Assembly (NCBI GenBank): GCA_003240625.1
Contig: QFMX01000001.1
Location: forward strand, 62,001 to 126,000
Length of the DNA stretch: 64,000 bases
Reading direction: 5' to 3'
From: Sphingomonas taxi
GTDB lineage: Bacteria > Pseudomonadota > Alphaproteobacteria > Sphingomonadales > Sphingomonadaceae
The position numbers and the translations under genes were made by a program. Numbering within the stretch: the stretch's first letter is position 1; each line of letters starts with the position of its first letter. Positions 43,658 to 51,702 of the stretch are shown here, in pieces. The notes under the pieces were generated by a model that had not been told where the DNA came from, did no database searches, and saw nothing but the letters and a program-made list of their open reading frames with translations.

Positions 43658-45118
43658 CTAACCCCAGAAAGTCTTGCGCTCGAGAAGATCGTCGTACGCC
43701 TCGGCCGCGGCGTCGATGATCTTCGATTTCTTGCGATGCGCCAGCAGGCCCTTCGCCCCGGGGTCGTCGCGCAGGCCAACCCGGTCCAGAACCACCGGCG
43801 CCGTCGCCATATCGTTCAGTGCGCCAAGCTCGTCCTGCAGCGTCTCCAACGATCCCACGAACTTCCCATAGCGACGCGAACGCTTCTTGCTCGAGAAGAC
43901 GGAGCCGAGAAACTCCGCGCCATAGCGGAGCCGTTTGGCGGTCTTGCGGACTTCATGGCGTTCCTCGTCTGCCAGCGTCGAAAGCGACCGACCACGCTTC
44001 CTGATGCGACGACGCAACGCGTGCAACGTCTCCGCCGCGAACTGCCGTGCCGAGGCGTCCCGTGCATCGCGCGTCGATGGCGCGGTGCGCCACGCCCCGC
44101 ACGCCAGCCACTCCGTCAGATCGAGCATCAGGGCGCGAACCCGGTCCGAGCCCAGCACAGTGTCGACTGCGGCATAGGCAGCATCGCGAGCCTGGCTCAA
44201 CCGCTCGAACAACGACCCGTCGGGCTTCGCCTTGGCCAGCAACACATCCAGGTCGCGCGCGTCGCCCAGCACCGAACCCAGCCAGCGCAGCTCGCTCTGG
44301 AAATGCGGCACCTCGTCGCCGTCGAGCAAGGGCTTGAAGATCGAAAAGGCCGACCGCAACCGACGCAACGACACGCGCGCCTGATGCAGGGCCTCGGCAT
44401 TGGCCTCATCGAGCAGGATAGTCTCGTTCAGGCGATATTGGCGTATGCAAGAGCCGGCGACCGCCTCGAAAGCATTCGCCGCGGATGCGTCCCGGCTCAG
44501 CGCGATCCGCTCCGCCTTGAACGCCCTGGATACGGGACGAAGCAGGTCGTAGCCGCGCTCGGACTTGGTCACTACGCCCAGGCGGACCGGAAACTGCGCC
44601 GCCAGCGTCCTGGCCAGCACGAACAGAGCGGCCGGCTCTCCCTGCTTCAACTCCAGCTCAAGCTCGCAGATCGGCGACAGGCGGTCACCCGCAGCAACAT
44701 GACCACGGTCCAAGACCAGCTCGATCGACGCCTCGCCGCTGGCGATCATCCACGTCAGGCGCTCGACCGCCACGGTGAAGATCGGCGCGAGTGTGCCGGC
44801 CTCTTTGCCGAGCAGCGCCGGGATGGGCGTCCGGTCGTCGACGACCGGCACCATGTCGGCCACCTCGATTTCCCACTCGGATCGCGCGAAGAGACCCGCC
44901 GCCTTCGCATCCGCGACCTTGATCGTCTGCGTCCGCGTGTCGCCGGACTGCCGAATGCGCAACGAGACGCCGCCTTGTGAAAGCGCGAGATCGGGCGTGT
45001 CGAAATACACCGCCTGCATCTGCCGCGTGCTCGCCGGAGCGCCGAACAGGTCGGACTCGGCAAAGGCATCGGCCGCAGCGACGTCCAATACCAGCTTCAG
45101 CTCGACTTCCTGCGACAC
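43658..45118 (-). CDS. CYTH-CHAD domain protein (inorganic triphosphatase-like)
   Basis: A 486-residue two-domain protein. The N-terminal CYTH domain starts with the signature E-V-E-L-K-L and has Y-F-D-T-P-D, L-R-I-R and E-L-E-L-E-L-K, the charged tunnel that binds triphosphates and metal. The C-terminal half is a CHAD domain with helices rich in His/Arg: H-Q-A-R-V-S-L-R-R-L-R-S-A-F and H-E-V-R-K-T-A-K-R-L-R-Y. Relatives hydrolyse inorganic triphosphate, and CHAD domains bind polyphosphate. Stand-alone gene. Confidence 0.93.
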   Translation of the reverse strand: MSQEVELKLVLDVAAADAFAESDLFGAPASTRQMQAVYFDTPDLALSQGGVSLRIRQSGDTRTQTIKVADAKAAGLFARSEWEIEVADMVPVVDDRTPIPALLGKEAGTLAPIFTVAVERLTWMIASGEASIELVLDRGHVAAGDRLSPICELELELKQGEPAALFVLARTLAAQFPVRLGVVTKSERGYDLLRPVSRAFKAERIALSRDASAANAFEAVAGSCIRQYRLNETILLDEANAEALHQARVSLRRLRSAFSIFKPLLDGDEVPHFQSELRWLGSVLGDARDLDVLLAKAKPDGSLFERLSQARDAAYAAVDTVLGSDRVRALMLDLTEWLACGAWRTAPSTRDARDASARQFAAETLHALRRRIRKRGRSLSTLADEERHEVRKTAKRLRYGAEFLGSVFSSKKRSRRYGKFVGSLETLQDELGALNDMATAPVVLDRVGLRDDPGAKGLLAHRKKSKIIDAAAEAYDDLLERKTFWG

Positions 45119-45215
45119 CGGCTACCTTCCCGTAAACCCACGACACCTCATGTTCATGGCAACCGGCAATAGTCCGTCTGGTTCCCGGTGAGCCGCCCGC
45201 AAGACCTCGTTCGCT

Positions 45216-46073
45216 TCACCGCATTTGCATGAACAGCGCGAGTGCGTTGCGGACGCTATCCGCGAAACGGTCGTAGATCACGCGTGCGACCTCGGCGATG
45301 ACAGGCTGACGATCGCGTCCCCCTCGCGCGAATATAGCGACTGCCACCCGGCGGCCGTCAGGCATGGTAATGAACCCGACATCGTTGGTGATGCCGTCCA
45401 GCGTGCCGGTCTTGTCCTCTACTCGAGTACCCACGGGAAGCAGAGCGCGGATGCGGCGGGTTCCCGTCGCGCATCGGCTCATCAGTTCGAGCAGAAACGC
45501 GCGACTTTGCGCCGTTAGAACGGTACCATTGTCGAGCGTGTTCAACAGCGTGACCATGGCAACCGGCGTGGCAACATCCTTGCTGTCGGCGAGGTGGCCG
45601 CGCTCTCGAAGCAACTGGGCTATGGTCCGGTCCATCCGGATGCCGGGTATCTTTTGTGACGACAGCCATTGCTGGATCGCGACTGGGCCGCCTAGCGCGG
45701 CAAGCAGCTGGTCGGTTGCCCGGTTGTCGCTGCGGACGATCATCAGCTCCATGACTTTCGCCGCGGGTCGGCCAACGATCATGTCGCCGAGGCTGCGTCG
45801 CCCCTGATCGACCTCGGCGAGGTAGGTCGCTGCAACGGCGATCTTGACCGTGCTCGCCATCGGGAATTGGGTATCGCCGTTGATGGAAACCATCGAGCCA
45901 TCGCGAAGGTCGAGCGCTGCAATGCCGTAGTCTCCCGAGCGTTCCGCGACCAACTTGCTCAGCGCGCGCTCGAGTCCGATGAGTTCAGGCGAGCTTGCAG
46001 CCGCCGGTGCCGGGACAAGGATGCTTGCGGCGATACTCGAAAGGAGCAGGCGGGAAAGCAGGGACGCGCGCAT
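45216..46073 (-). CDS. class A beta-lactamase-like protein lacking Glu166
   Basis: A 285-residue exported protein (start at 46073; signal ending A-P-A-A-A-S). It has the class A fold motifs S70-x-x-K (M-A-S-T-V-K), S130-D-N (V-R-S-D-N) and K234-T-G (D-K-T-G-T). In the omega loop, where class A enzymes have R164-x-E166-x-x-L-N170, this protein reads R-T-I-A-Q-L-L. The deacylating Glu166 and Asn170 are therefore replaced by Ile and Leu. It may acylate but not turn over beta-lactams, or act on another substrate. Divergent from a second serine beta-lactamase-fold gene. Confidence 0.85.
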   Translation of the reverse strand: MRASLLSRLLLSSIAASILVPAPAAASSPELIGLERALSKLVAERSGDYGIAALDLRDGSMVSINGDTQFPMASTVKIAVAATYLAEVDQGRRSLGDMIVGRPAAKVMELMIVRSDNRATDQLLAALGGPVAIQQWLSSQKIPGIRMDRTIAQLLRERGHLADSKDVATPVAMVTLLNTLDNGTVLTAQSRAFLLELMSRCATGTRRIRALLPVGTRVEDKTGTLDGITNDVGFITMPDGRRVAVAIFARGGRDRQPVIAEVARVIYDRFADSVRNALALFMQMR

Positions 46074-46284
46074 CGATAGTCCTCGAATGTTGTCTTTCAG
46101 CGACCCCCTCATGGTAGACCGAAAACCTGAACACGTCATGTTGCATGCCGGTGAAGTTCGGACAACGGCGGCTCGCGACGCCGGTTGGTTATACCTCCGG
46201 CGCGGCGGCTTTCGGGCACGCTGCGATTGCTGCAGATCGGAGAAACGAATTGCCGATCTCGCGGCGCAATGGAATGATGCCATC

Positions 46285-47640
46285 ATGCAGATTCTCAAAG
46301 CGGCCGGCCTCGTCCTCCTCGCGTCAGCGCCCGTCAATGCGCAAATTGTCGCGCAGCCCTCGGCAGGAACGTACCAACGCGCGGTAGCAGCCGGTTACAA
46401 GGCGGCGCTCTACTGCTCCGGAATCTTCAACGCCGGTCGCACACCTGCGCAGATCGATGCCGATGAACTGGCCGGGATCTACCCCGAATATGCGACGATC
46501 GTGCCGACTCTGACGGCGAGCGTCGACCGTGGTCTCCAGTCCGTTTCCGTAGCTTTCGATCCCCAGCTACCGCCAAGACGCGCAGCCTGGACCAGTGGAC
46601 GGGGTTGCGTGACGCTGCCGATCGGCAGCACGGCACCGTCTGGCCGCAAGTCGACAGCGGCACCGTCAATCACGGCGGCGGATCCCCGGCGCTGGCCTCA
46701 GGGTGACGCTGGCATCGCACCGCGCCCGACAGCCGCGCTGACCGGCGCCGTCGGCAAGGCATTCCGGACAACATATGGCGTCGGCACCAAGACGGTCGGG
46801 GTGATCGTCGTGAAAGACGGCGAAGTTCTTGCCGAGCAATATGGCCGCGGTTTCGGGCCGTTCGTGTCCAACCGGACGTGGTCGGTCGGCAAGTCCATCG
46901 CTGGCACACTTATCGGCCTCAGCAATGCGAGTGCGTTGAAGGCTCCCGCAGCCGTGCCGCAATGGAAGACGGGCGATCCGCGTCAGGCTATCACGCTCGA
47001 CAATTTGCTACGGATGGGATCCGGCCTGCACAGCGACACCGCCGGAAATCGCACCGATGCGATCTACTTCGGCGGCACCACGGTAGACGAACAGGCGGTG
47101 TTATGGCCCTTGGAGGCTCAGCCCGGCACCCGCTTCCGCTACGCCAACACCGATATCCTGCTCGCGGTCTATGCCACACGACAGGCAATCGGCGAGGCCC
47201 GGTACCGCGCATTGCCGGAAACCCTGTTCGGCCCGCTCGGCATGTCGCACACCGTCGCCGAGACGGACTGGCACGGCAATTACGTCCTCTCCAGTCAGGT
47301 CTGGTCGACCGCCCGCGACCTCGCGAGGCTGGGATTGTTCTGGTCGCAGGACGGCGTCTGGCAGGGCAGGCGCCTGTTGCCGGCAGGCTGGATGCGCACC
47401 ATGACGACGCCGAGCGGACCGCAGCCGGCGAGCGGACCGGGCTATGGCGCGACGATGTGGCTGTTCGGCGCCAAGCAGGGCCTGCCCGAAGGCAGCTTCG
47501 CCGCGCAAGGCAATCGGGGCCAATATGTGATGGTGATCCCGTCCCGGCACCTGGTGGTGGTCAGGCGCGGCGAGGATCCCGGCGCCGCGCGCTTCGACAT
47601 CGCGCGCTTCGCGGCCGACGTTGCCGCCGCACTGCCATAG
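46285..47640 (+). CDS. exported serine hydrolase of the class C beta-lactamase family
   Basis: A 451-residue protein started at 46285 with signal peptide M-Q-I-L-K-A-A-G-L-V-L-L-A-S-A-P-V-N-A-Q. The extra N-terminal domain of about 150 residues is not recognised. The hydrolase domain has the active-site S-V-G-K (SxxK) in R-T-W-S-V-G-K-S-I-A and R-Y-A-N-T-D (YxN). A C-terminal G-N-R-G-Q-Y-V replaces the KTG/HxG element. Family members include esterases, D-aminopeptidases and 6-aminohexanoate-dimer hydrolases as well as AmpC, so a beta-lactamase role is unproven. Shares a 211-base divergent promoter region with the class A-like gene. Confidence 0.85.
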   Translation: MQILKAAGLVLLASAPVNAQIVAQPSAGTYQRAVAAGYKAALYCSGIFNAGRTPAQIDADELAGIYPEYATIVPTLTASVDRGLQSVSVAFDPQLPPRRAAWTSGRGCVTLPIGSTAPSGRKSTAAPSITAADPRRWPQGDAGIAPRPTAALTGAVGKAFRTTYGVGTKTVGVIVVKDGEVLAEQYGRGFGPFVSNRTWSVGKSIAGTLIGLSNASALKAPAAVPQWKTGDPRQAITLDNLLRMGSGLHSDTAGNRTDAIYFGGTTVDEQAVLWPLEAQPGTRFRYANTDILLAVYATRQAIGEARYRALPETLFGPLGMSHTVAETDWHGNYVLSSQVWSTARDLARLGLFWSQDGVWQGRRLLPAGWMRTMTTPSGPQPASGPGYGATMWLFGAKQGLPEGSFAAQGNRGQYVMVIPSRHLVVVRRGEDPGAARFDIARFAADVAAALP

Positions 47641-47697
47641 GCTTCTTACCCGAACGGCATACGCGGCGACCTAAGGGACAGGCGTAAGCCGTGGGCG

Positions 47698-48196
47698 CTA
47701 GCGCTTCGTGAACACCGCCTTGGGCAGAACGACGTGGACACCCTTGTTGCGATCGACGAGCTCGGTGATCTCGACATCGCCTGCGACACTGATCAGCATG
47801 TAAGCATCGTCGCGCGTCATGCCTTTTTCCGCGACGAGGAAGTCGATCATGTTGCCGCCGTTGATCGTCGGCGGCGCGCTGTCGTAGCGGCCGAACGCCG
47901 GTGGCGGCGCCCCCCATGCTGCCGAAGAACGGCGCCAGCGGCACTTCGATGCCGGGGGCGAACAGGCCGACCATCCGCTTGGCATCCAGAGGCACGATCT
48001 TCATCCGCGCATAGGGGAAATCGTCGGTCAGGAACCCCGCCCCGTACCGGAACGCGTTATAGGCATAGGGGATCGCCAGATCGACTTTCCGGATCCGCAC
48101 CTCCAGCATGTCGCCGGGCTCCGCGCCTGCGATCGCGATCGGTCCCGTCAGGATATGGCCGCCGGGACCGCGTGCGCTGGCGGGTACGGCTCTTCC
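47698..48196 (-). pseudogene. acetamidase/formamidase, truncated, frameshifted and internally deleted
   Basis: Three separate lesions are visible. The N-terminal part is missing: sequence begins around G-P-G-G-H-I-L-T-G-P-I. A frameshift follows F-F-G-S-M-G, caused by one extra G in a run of six (C-run at 47910-47915); removing it gives M-G-A-P-P-P-A-F-G-R. Then G-G-N is joined directly to M-I-D-F-L-V-A-E-K-G, whereas intact family members carry roughly 80-100 residues there, including the catalytic region. The C-terminal D-D-A-Y-M-L and P-K-A-V-F remain. It cannot make active enzyme. Confidence 0.88.
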
Positions 48197-48197
48197 C

Positions 48198-48413
48198 TCA
48201 GTCGCGGGGGCCGCGGGCGATCACGGCCTGCGCCGAACGAAGACGGGCCTTCCATATTTTAACCGATGGGTGCCCCGACGCCAGGCCGGCAAGCCGCCCT
48301 TCGATCTGAGCGACCTCTCGCTTTGCGGCATCGAGCTCGGCGGCCGTCGGTGCAGGTTGGATATTGGCGCGCGCGTGCGCGCCGGTGCGTCCCTTGCTCT
48401 TGGTCATGGACAA
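48198..48413 (-). CDS. small basic hypothetical protein (71 aa)
   Basis: The product has a disordered Lys/Thr/Gly-rich start and a helical part with A-A-E-L-D-A-A-K-R-E-V-A-Q-I-E-G-R-L-A-G-L and W-K-A-R-L-R-S-A-Q. An internal ATG at codon 3 is an alternative start. The helical part looks amphipathic, so it may be real, but no family was recognised and there is only a weak ribosome-binding site. It ends just before the acetamidase relic begins and may be one boundary of the deletion. Confidence 0.5.
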   Translation of the reverse strand: MSMTKSKGRTGAHARANIQPAPTAAELDAAKREVAQIEGRLAGLASGHPSVKIWKARLRSAQAVIARGPRD

Positions 48414-48604
48414 GGCGATGGTCTCAAATGCTAAGCGCCGTCAATGAGAGACGGCATGGCACTTCGTCGTGGCGGCTGCCCAGAATGCGCCTTTCCCAAA
48501 AACGAGCAGATGCGGAACAGACCGATTGGCGGGAGTGTCGCCCCCAGTCCGGCTCGCATGGAACCGCCCATCGGACGTCCGCTCATCTCGGCTGTAGAGC
48601 CCCT

Positions 48605-49489
48605 TCAGAATGAGTTCGTCGATCTGGTCTCGGAAGAAAGAGCCGGGCGATCGCCCATGCGTTCGCCGAGGCGCACCGGGCGCGCAGGCAGCCAGCTCGG
48701 ATCAAACGCTATCGTTCCCGGCCGGAATAGCATCACGACCGTCGAGCCCAGCAGGAAGCGGCCCATTTCCTCACCCTGTTCGAGAACGATCTCTCGATCG
48801 GCGTAGCACCATTCCGCCAGCTTGCCGGTACGCTTCGCATTGACGGCACCGTGCCAGACGGTGGCTATGCTGCCGACGATGGTTGCTCCGACCAGCACCA
48901 TGACGAAGATGCCGTGCTCCGAACTCTCGAACTCGCACACGAGGCGTTCGTTTCGGGCGAACAGATTGGGCACGCCGCGCGCCGTTACGGGGTTCACGGA
49001 AAACAGGCTGCCCGGAATGTAGCGCATACTGATCAATCTGCCCGCGCACGGCATATGAAGACGGTGATAGTCACGTGGCGACAGGTAAAGGTTCGCGAAA
49101 CTGCCGTGACGGAACTCCGCCGCCAGCGTGCCGTCGCCGCCGATCAGTTCGGTCGTGGTGAAGCGGTGCCCCTTGGCCTGTACGATATGATGGTCGTCGA
49201 TCGCCCCGACCTGGCTGATCGCGCCGTCCACCGGGCAGACGAAGTCGGCATGCGCCAGAGGGCGGATCCCCTGCCGGAGGGGTCGCGAGAAGAAGTCGTT
49301 GAAGCTGGCGTAGCTGGCGATGTCCGGATTTTCGGCTTCGCTCATATCGACCCCGTATCTGGCGACGAACCAGCGGATCAGCCGGGTGGTCATGGCACCG
49401 CCCCGCGCACGGGCGATGCGACCGGCCAGAAGGGTCAGGCGCTGTTTTGGCAGGGCATGCTGAAGCAGGATGGTGAAGCGATCGGACAT
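48605..49489 (-). CDS. psd: phosphatidylserine decarboxylase
   Basis: A 294-residue proenzyme that makes phosphatidylethanolamine at the inner membrane. The L-G-S-T self-cleavage site (F-L-L-G-S-T-V-V-M-L-F) generates the pyruvoyl group. Upstream are C-P-V-D-G-A-I (catalytic Asp) and Y-H-R-L-H-M-P-C-A-G (catalytic His). The F-F-S-R-P-L and P-G-S-L-F-S-V-N segments match the long bacterial/mitochondrial type I form rather than the short form common in alphaproteobacteria. It may be an additional or acquired copy; the partner phosphatidylserine synthase is not nearby. Confidence 0.95.
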   Translation of the reverse strand: MSDRFTILLQHALPKQRLTLLAGRIARARGGAMTTRLIRWFVARYGVDMSEAENPDIASYASFNDFFSRPLRQGIRPLAHADFVCPVDGAISQVGAIDDHHIVQAKGHRFTTTELIGGDGTLAAEFRHGSFANLYLSPRDYHRLHMPCAGRLISMRYIPGSLFSVNPVTARGVPNLFARNERLVCEFESSEHGIFVMVLVGATIVGSIATVWHGAVNAKRTGKLAEWCYADREIVLEQGEEMGRFLLGSTVVMLFRPGTIAFDPSWLPARPVRLGERMGDRPALSSETRSTNSF

Positions 49490-49828
49490 CTTGGACCCTC
49501 GAATAGTCGCCAGCGACTGTAACGGTCGATTGTTCCGCTACGCGAGCGTTTCATCAAGCAGATCCCTGCAGCACCCTGGAGCGGGTGCATTTTCAAAAGC
49601 ACGCGGAACCATCATAGGGCGAGCATCGGCGGTCGCGTGGAACGGCCCTGTGCTGGTGCCTCCGACCTGCCGCCGTACCGCTTATGCCTCTGAGGCCAAC
49701 TGTGGTCTAGAACGCGTTCGACGCCCTCATGGGTCGTCGTCTGGATATTGGCTTCGATCCGAGCCCTGCCGACGCAAGACGTGGCGTCGGACTGTCCGAC
49801 GCCACGAAACGCTTCAGGGCATCGATCT
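49490..49828. other. 339-base gap without a supportable gene
   Basis: Lies upstream of psd and downstream of the fasciclin gene. Short frames on the plus strand lack ribosome-binding sites and recognisable content. Probably promoter for psd; no clear motif. Confidence 0.55.
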
Positions 49829-50383
49829 TCAGGGCATCAAGACGGTGTCGACGACGTGTACCACACCGTTCGACTGCATCACGTCTGCCGTCGTTACGGT
49901 CGACTTGCCACCCTTGGCGTCGGTCAGCACGATCTTGCCACCGGAGACCCGCGCCGTCAGCGCCTCGCCCTGCACGGTGGTGAGCGTCGCCTTGCCGCCA
50001 CCAGCCTTGATCGCCGCCAGCGCCGCCTTCGCCGTGATCGTCCCCGGCACGACGTGATAGGTCAGGACACTGGCAAGCTGAGCCTTGTTCTCCGGCTTCA
50101 AGAGCGTCGGCACCGTGCCGGCGGGTAGCTTCGAAAAGGCCGCGTTCGTGGGTGCGAATACCGTGAACGGGCCAGGACCGGACAGGGTCTCGACCAGATC
50201 CGCGGCCTTCACAGCGGCCACAAGCGTGCTCAGGTTGCTCGCGGCGGACGCATTCTGGACGATCGTCTTGCTTGCATACATGGCGGCGCCGCCAACCTTC
50301 GGGTTAGCCGCCACCGCAATAACCGGCACCGAGACCGATAGGGCTAAGCAAACGCCCAATGTGCGCGCGATCCGTGATGTCAT
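49829..50383 (-). CDS. secreted fasciclin (FAS1) domain protein
   Basis: A 184-residue exported protein started at the ATG at 50383 behind TAGGAGAAATC. Signal peptide V-C-L-A-L-S-V-S-V-P-V-I-A-V-A-A. One FAS1 domain: N-L-S-T-L-V-A-A-V-K-A, G-P-G-P-F-T-V-F-A-P-T-N-A-A-F-S-K-L-P, L-T-Y-H-V-V-P-G and the final N-G-V-V-H-V-V-D-T-V-L-M-P. FAS1 domains mediate adhesion or surface interactions. Divergent from the OxyR-like regulator with the ATAGG dyad in between, so it could be part of the same regulon. Confidence 0.92.
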   Translation of the reverse strand: MTSRIARTLGVCLALSVSVPVIAVAANPKVGGAAMYASKTIVQNASAASNLSTLVAAVKAADLVETLSGPGPFTVFAPTNAAFSKLPAGTVPTLLKPENKAQLASVLTYHVVPGTITAKAALAAIKAGGGKATLTTVQGEALTARVSGGKIVLTDAKGGKSTVTTADVMQSNGVVHVVDTVLMP

Positions 50384-50711
50384 GTTGATTTCTCCTAGCG
50401 TCATACACCCCCGCTTGCTCGCCACCGACAAGCTTTCGGGACCCTGAAGCGACAGGCTTGGAGTAAAACCACACCCCCATTTCGGGGCGCGACATGCCTC
50501 ACCGCCGCTCCGTTGCGCTGTTTTGCTACTCGACGTGCGGCAAGCAATACGGACTAAGGGATAGGTTCGACCTAGCAAGGGTAAGAAGACATCGTTTGAC
50601 ACGAGACGACGACGTTGGCGGCGACGGGATACGGGCCAGGCGCGCAGCGGGACGTCCGGCATATCGCCTCTAAATTTCTTTGCCGGCGCCTGATCCAGCG
50701 GGATAGCGTGC
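50384..50711. other. 328-base divergent region between fasciclin and regulator genes
   Basis: No gene. It contains the dyad ATAGG-TTCGA-CCTAG at 50561-50575, listed separately, which is placed to serve either direction. Confidence 0.6.
50561..50575. promoter_or_regulatory. ATAGG-N5-CCTAG dyad upstream of OxyR-like regulator
   Basis: ATAGGTTCGACCTAG matches the dyad at 51611-51625 (ATAGGCAAATCCTAT) in both arms except the last base. The LysR-type T-N11-A frame is TAGGTTCGACCTA. It lies about 137 bases before the regulator ATG and is suited to autoregulation. Confidence 0.6.
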
Positions 50712-51614
50712 ATGATGGCTCGCCTCAAAACCACGATTCGCCAACTCAGCTATTTCGTTGCGCTTGCGGAGGAAGGCAGCTTCACGCGGGCCGCCGAGCG
50801 CATGGGCATTTCGCAGCCTTCGCTGTCGCAACAGATCCGCATCCTCGAAACGATCGTCGGCACCACGTTGTTCGAGCGGGGCGGACCCGCCATCCTGACC
50901 CCGCTCGGGCGGGACCTGCTCGACAAGGCACGGCGCATCCTCCTCGACGTCGCCGATCTCGAAGACTTCGGGACGACATCGAGCGATCCGTTGATCGGCA
51001 CGATCCGGCTCGGCGTGTCGCCTACGCTCGGCGCCTATCTGTTGCCCGGGCTCGTCGCGCGCCTCCACCGCGAGCATCCCGCGCTCCGGGTCCATGTCCG
51101 CGAAGGCCTGCCGACCGCACTCGCGTCGGGGCTTGCCAGTGGCGTCCACGACCTGATCCTGGCGCAACTCCCCGTGCCGGGCGGCGCGTTTCACAGCGAA
51201 CGGCTGTTTCGCGAGCCGCTGTACGTCGCGATGGCAACCGATCATCCGCTCGGTGCCAAGGCGATCATTGCCCCCGCCGATCTGCGCGGTGCCAATTTGC
51301 TGACCCTGCTGCCCGAATATCGGCTTTCCGAGCAGATCGCGGCGATCGCCGCCGATGTCGAGGCAACGGTCTTGCGCGATTACGAAGGCACCAGCCTCGA
51401 CGCGATCCGGCAGATGGCGGGCATGAACATGGGGCTCGCCTTGTTGCCCGAACTCTATGTCCGGCAGGAAATTCGAGAGGGTGACGATGTCACGGTCAGG
51501 CCGATCAAGGGTGGCCGCTATTACCGGGAGATCGGCCTTTTGTGGCGACAGGGCGCAGGGCGAGCGCCTGCCTATGGCCTGATCGCCGATCTGTTACGCG
51601 CCGTTGGCCCATAG
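50712..51614 (+). CDS. OxyR-like LysR-family regulator without cysteines
   Basis: A 300-residue regulator (ATG at 50712 or the adjacent one at 50715). The N-terminal helix-turn-helix reads L-S-Y-F-V-A-L-A-E-E-G-S-F-T-R-A-A, S-Q-P-S-L-S-Q-Q-I-R. The effector domain aligns with OxyR throughout: P-T-L-G-A-Y-L-L-P, D-H-P-L-G-A, L-L-T-L-L, T-S-L-D-A-I-R-Q-M-A-G. The peroxide-sensing Cys199 and Cys208 are replaced (P-E-Y-R-L-S-E-Q and A-I-A-A-D-V), and the whole protein has no cysteine. It cannot use thiol chemistry and must sense something else. It directly precedes the ABC/HlyD/TolC operon. Confidence 0.9.
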   Translation: MMARLKTTIRQLSYFVALAEEGSFTRAAERMGISQPSLSQQIRILETIVGTTLFERGGPAILTPLGRDLLDKARRILLDVADLEDFGTTSSDPLIGTIRLGVSPTLGAYLLPGLVARLHREHPALRVHVREGLPTALASGLASGVHDLILAQLPVPGGAFHSERLFREPLYVAMATDHPLGAKAIIAPADLRGANLLTLLPEYRLSEQIAAIAADVEATVLRDYEGTSLDAIRQMAGMNMGLALLPELYVRQEIREGDDVTVRPIKGGRYYREIGLLWRQGAGRAPAYGLIADLLRAVGP

Positions 51615-51636
51615 GCAAATCCTATCGGAGAGATAG
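51611..51636. promoter_or_regulatory. OxyR-type operator upstream of exporter operon
   Basis: ATAG (51611-51614), CTAT (51622-51625) and ATAG (51633-51636) are spaced exactly seven bases apart, giving three of the four quarter-sites of the OxyR consensus ATAG-N7-CTAT-N7-ATAG-N7-CTAT. The fourth position (51644-51647) reads TGCC. The inner dyad is ATAGG-CAAAT-CCTAT. It lies 66 bases before the ABC gene start and touches the regulator stop codon. Confidence 0.75.
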
Positions 51637-51702
51637 GCACCGCTGCCTTGCTCCAATGCAAAGGACCGGCAATCTTAGTACCGGATCAGGTGCGAGGGTC
51701 GG

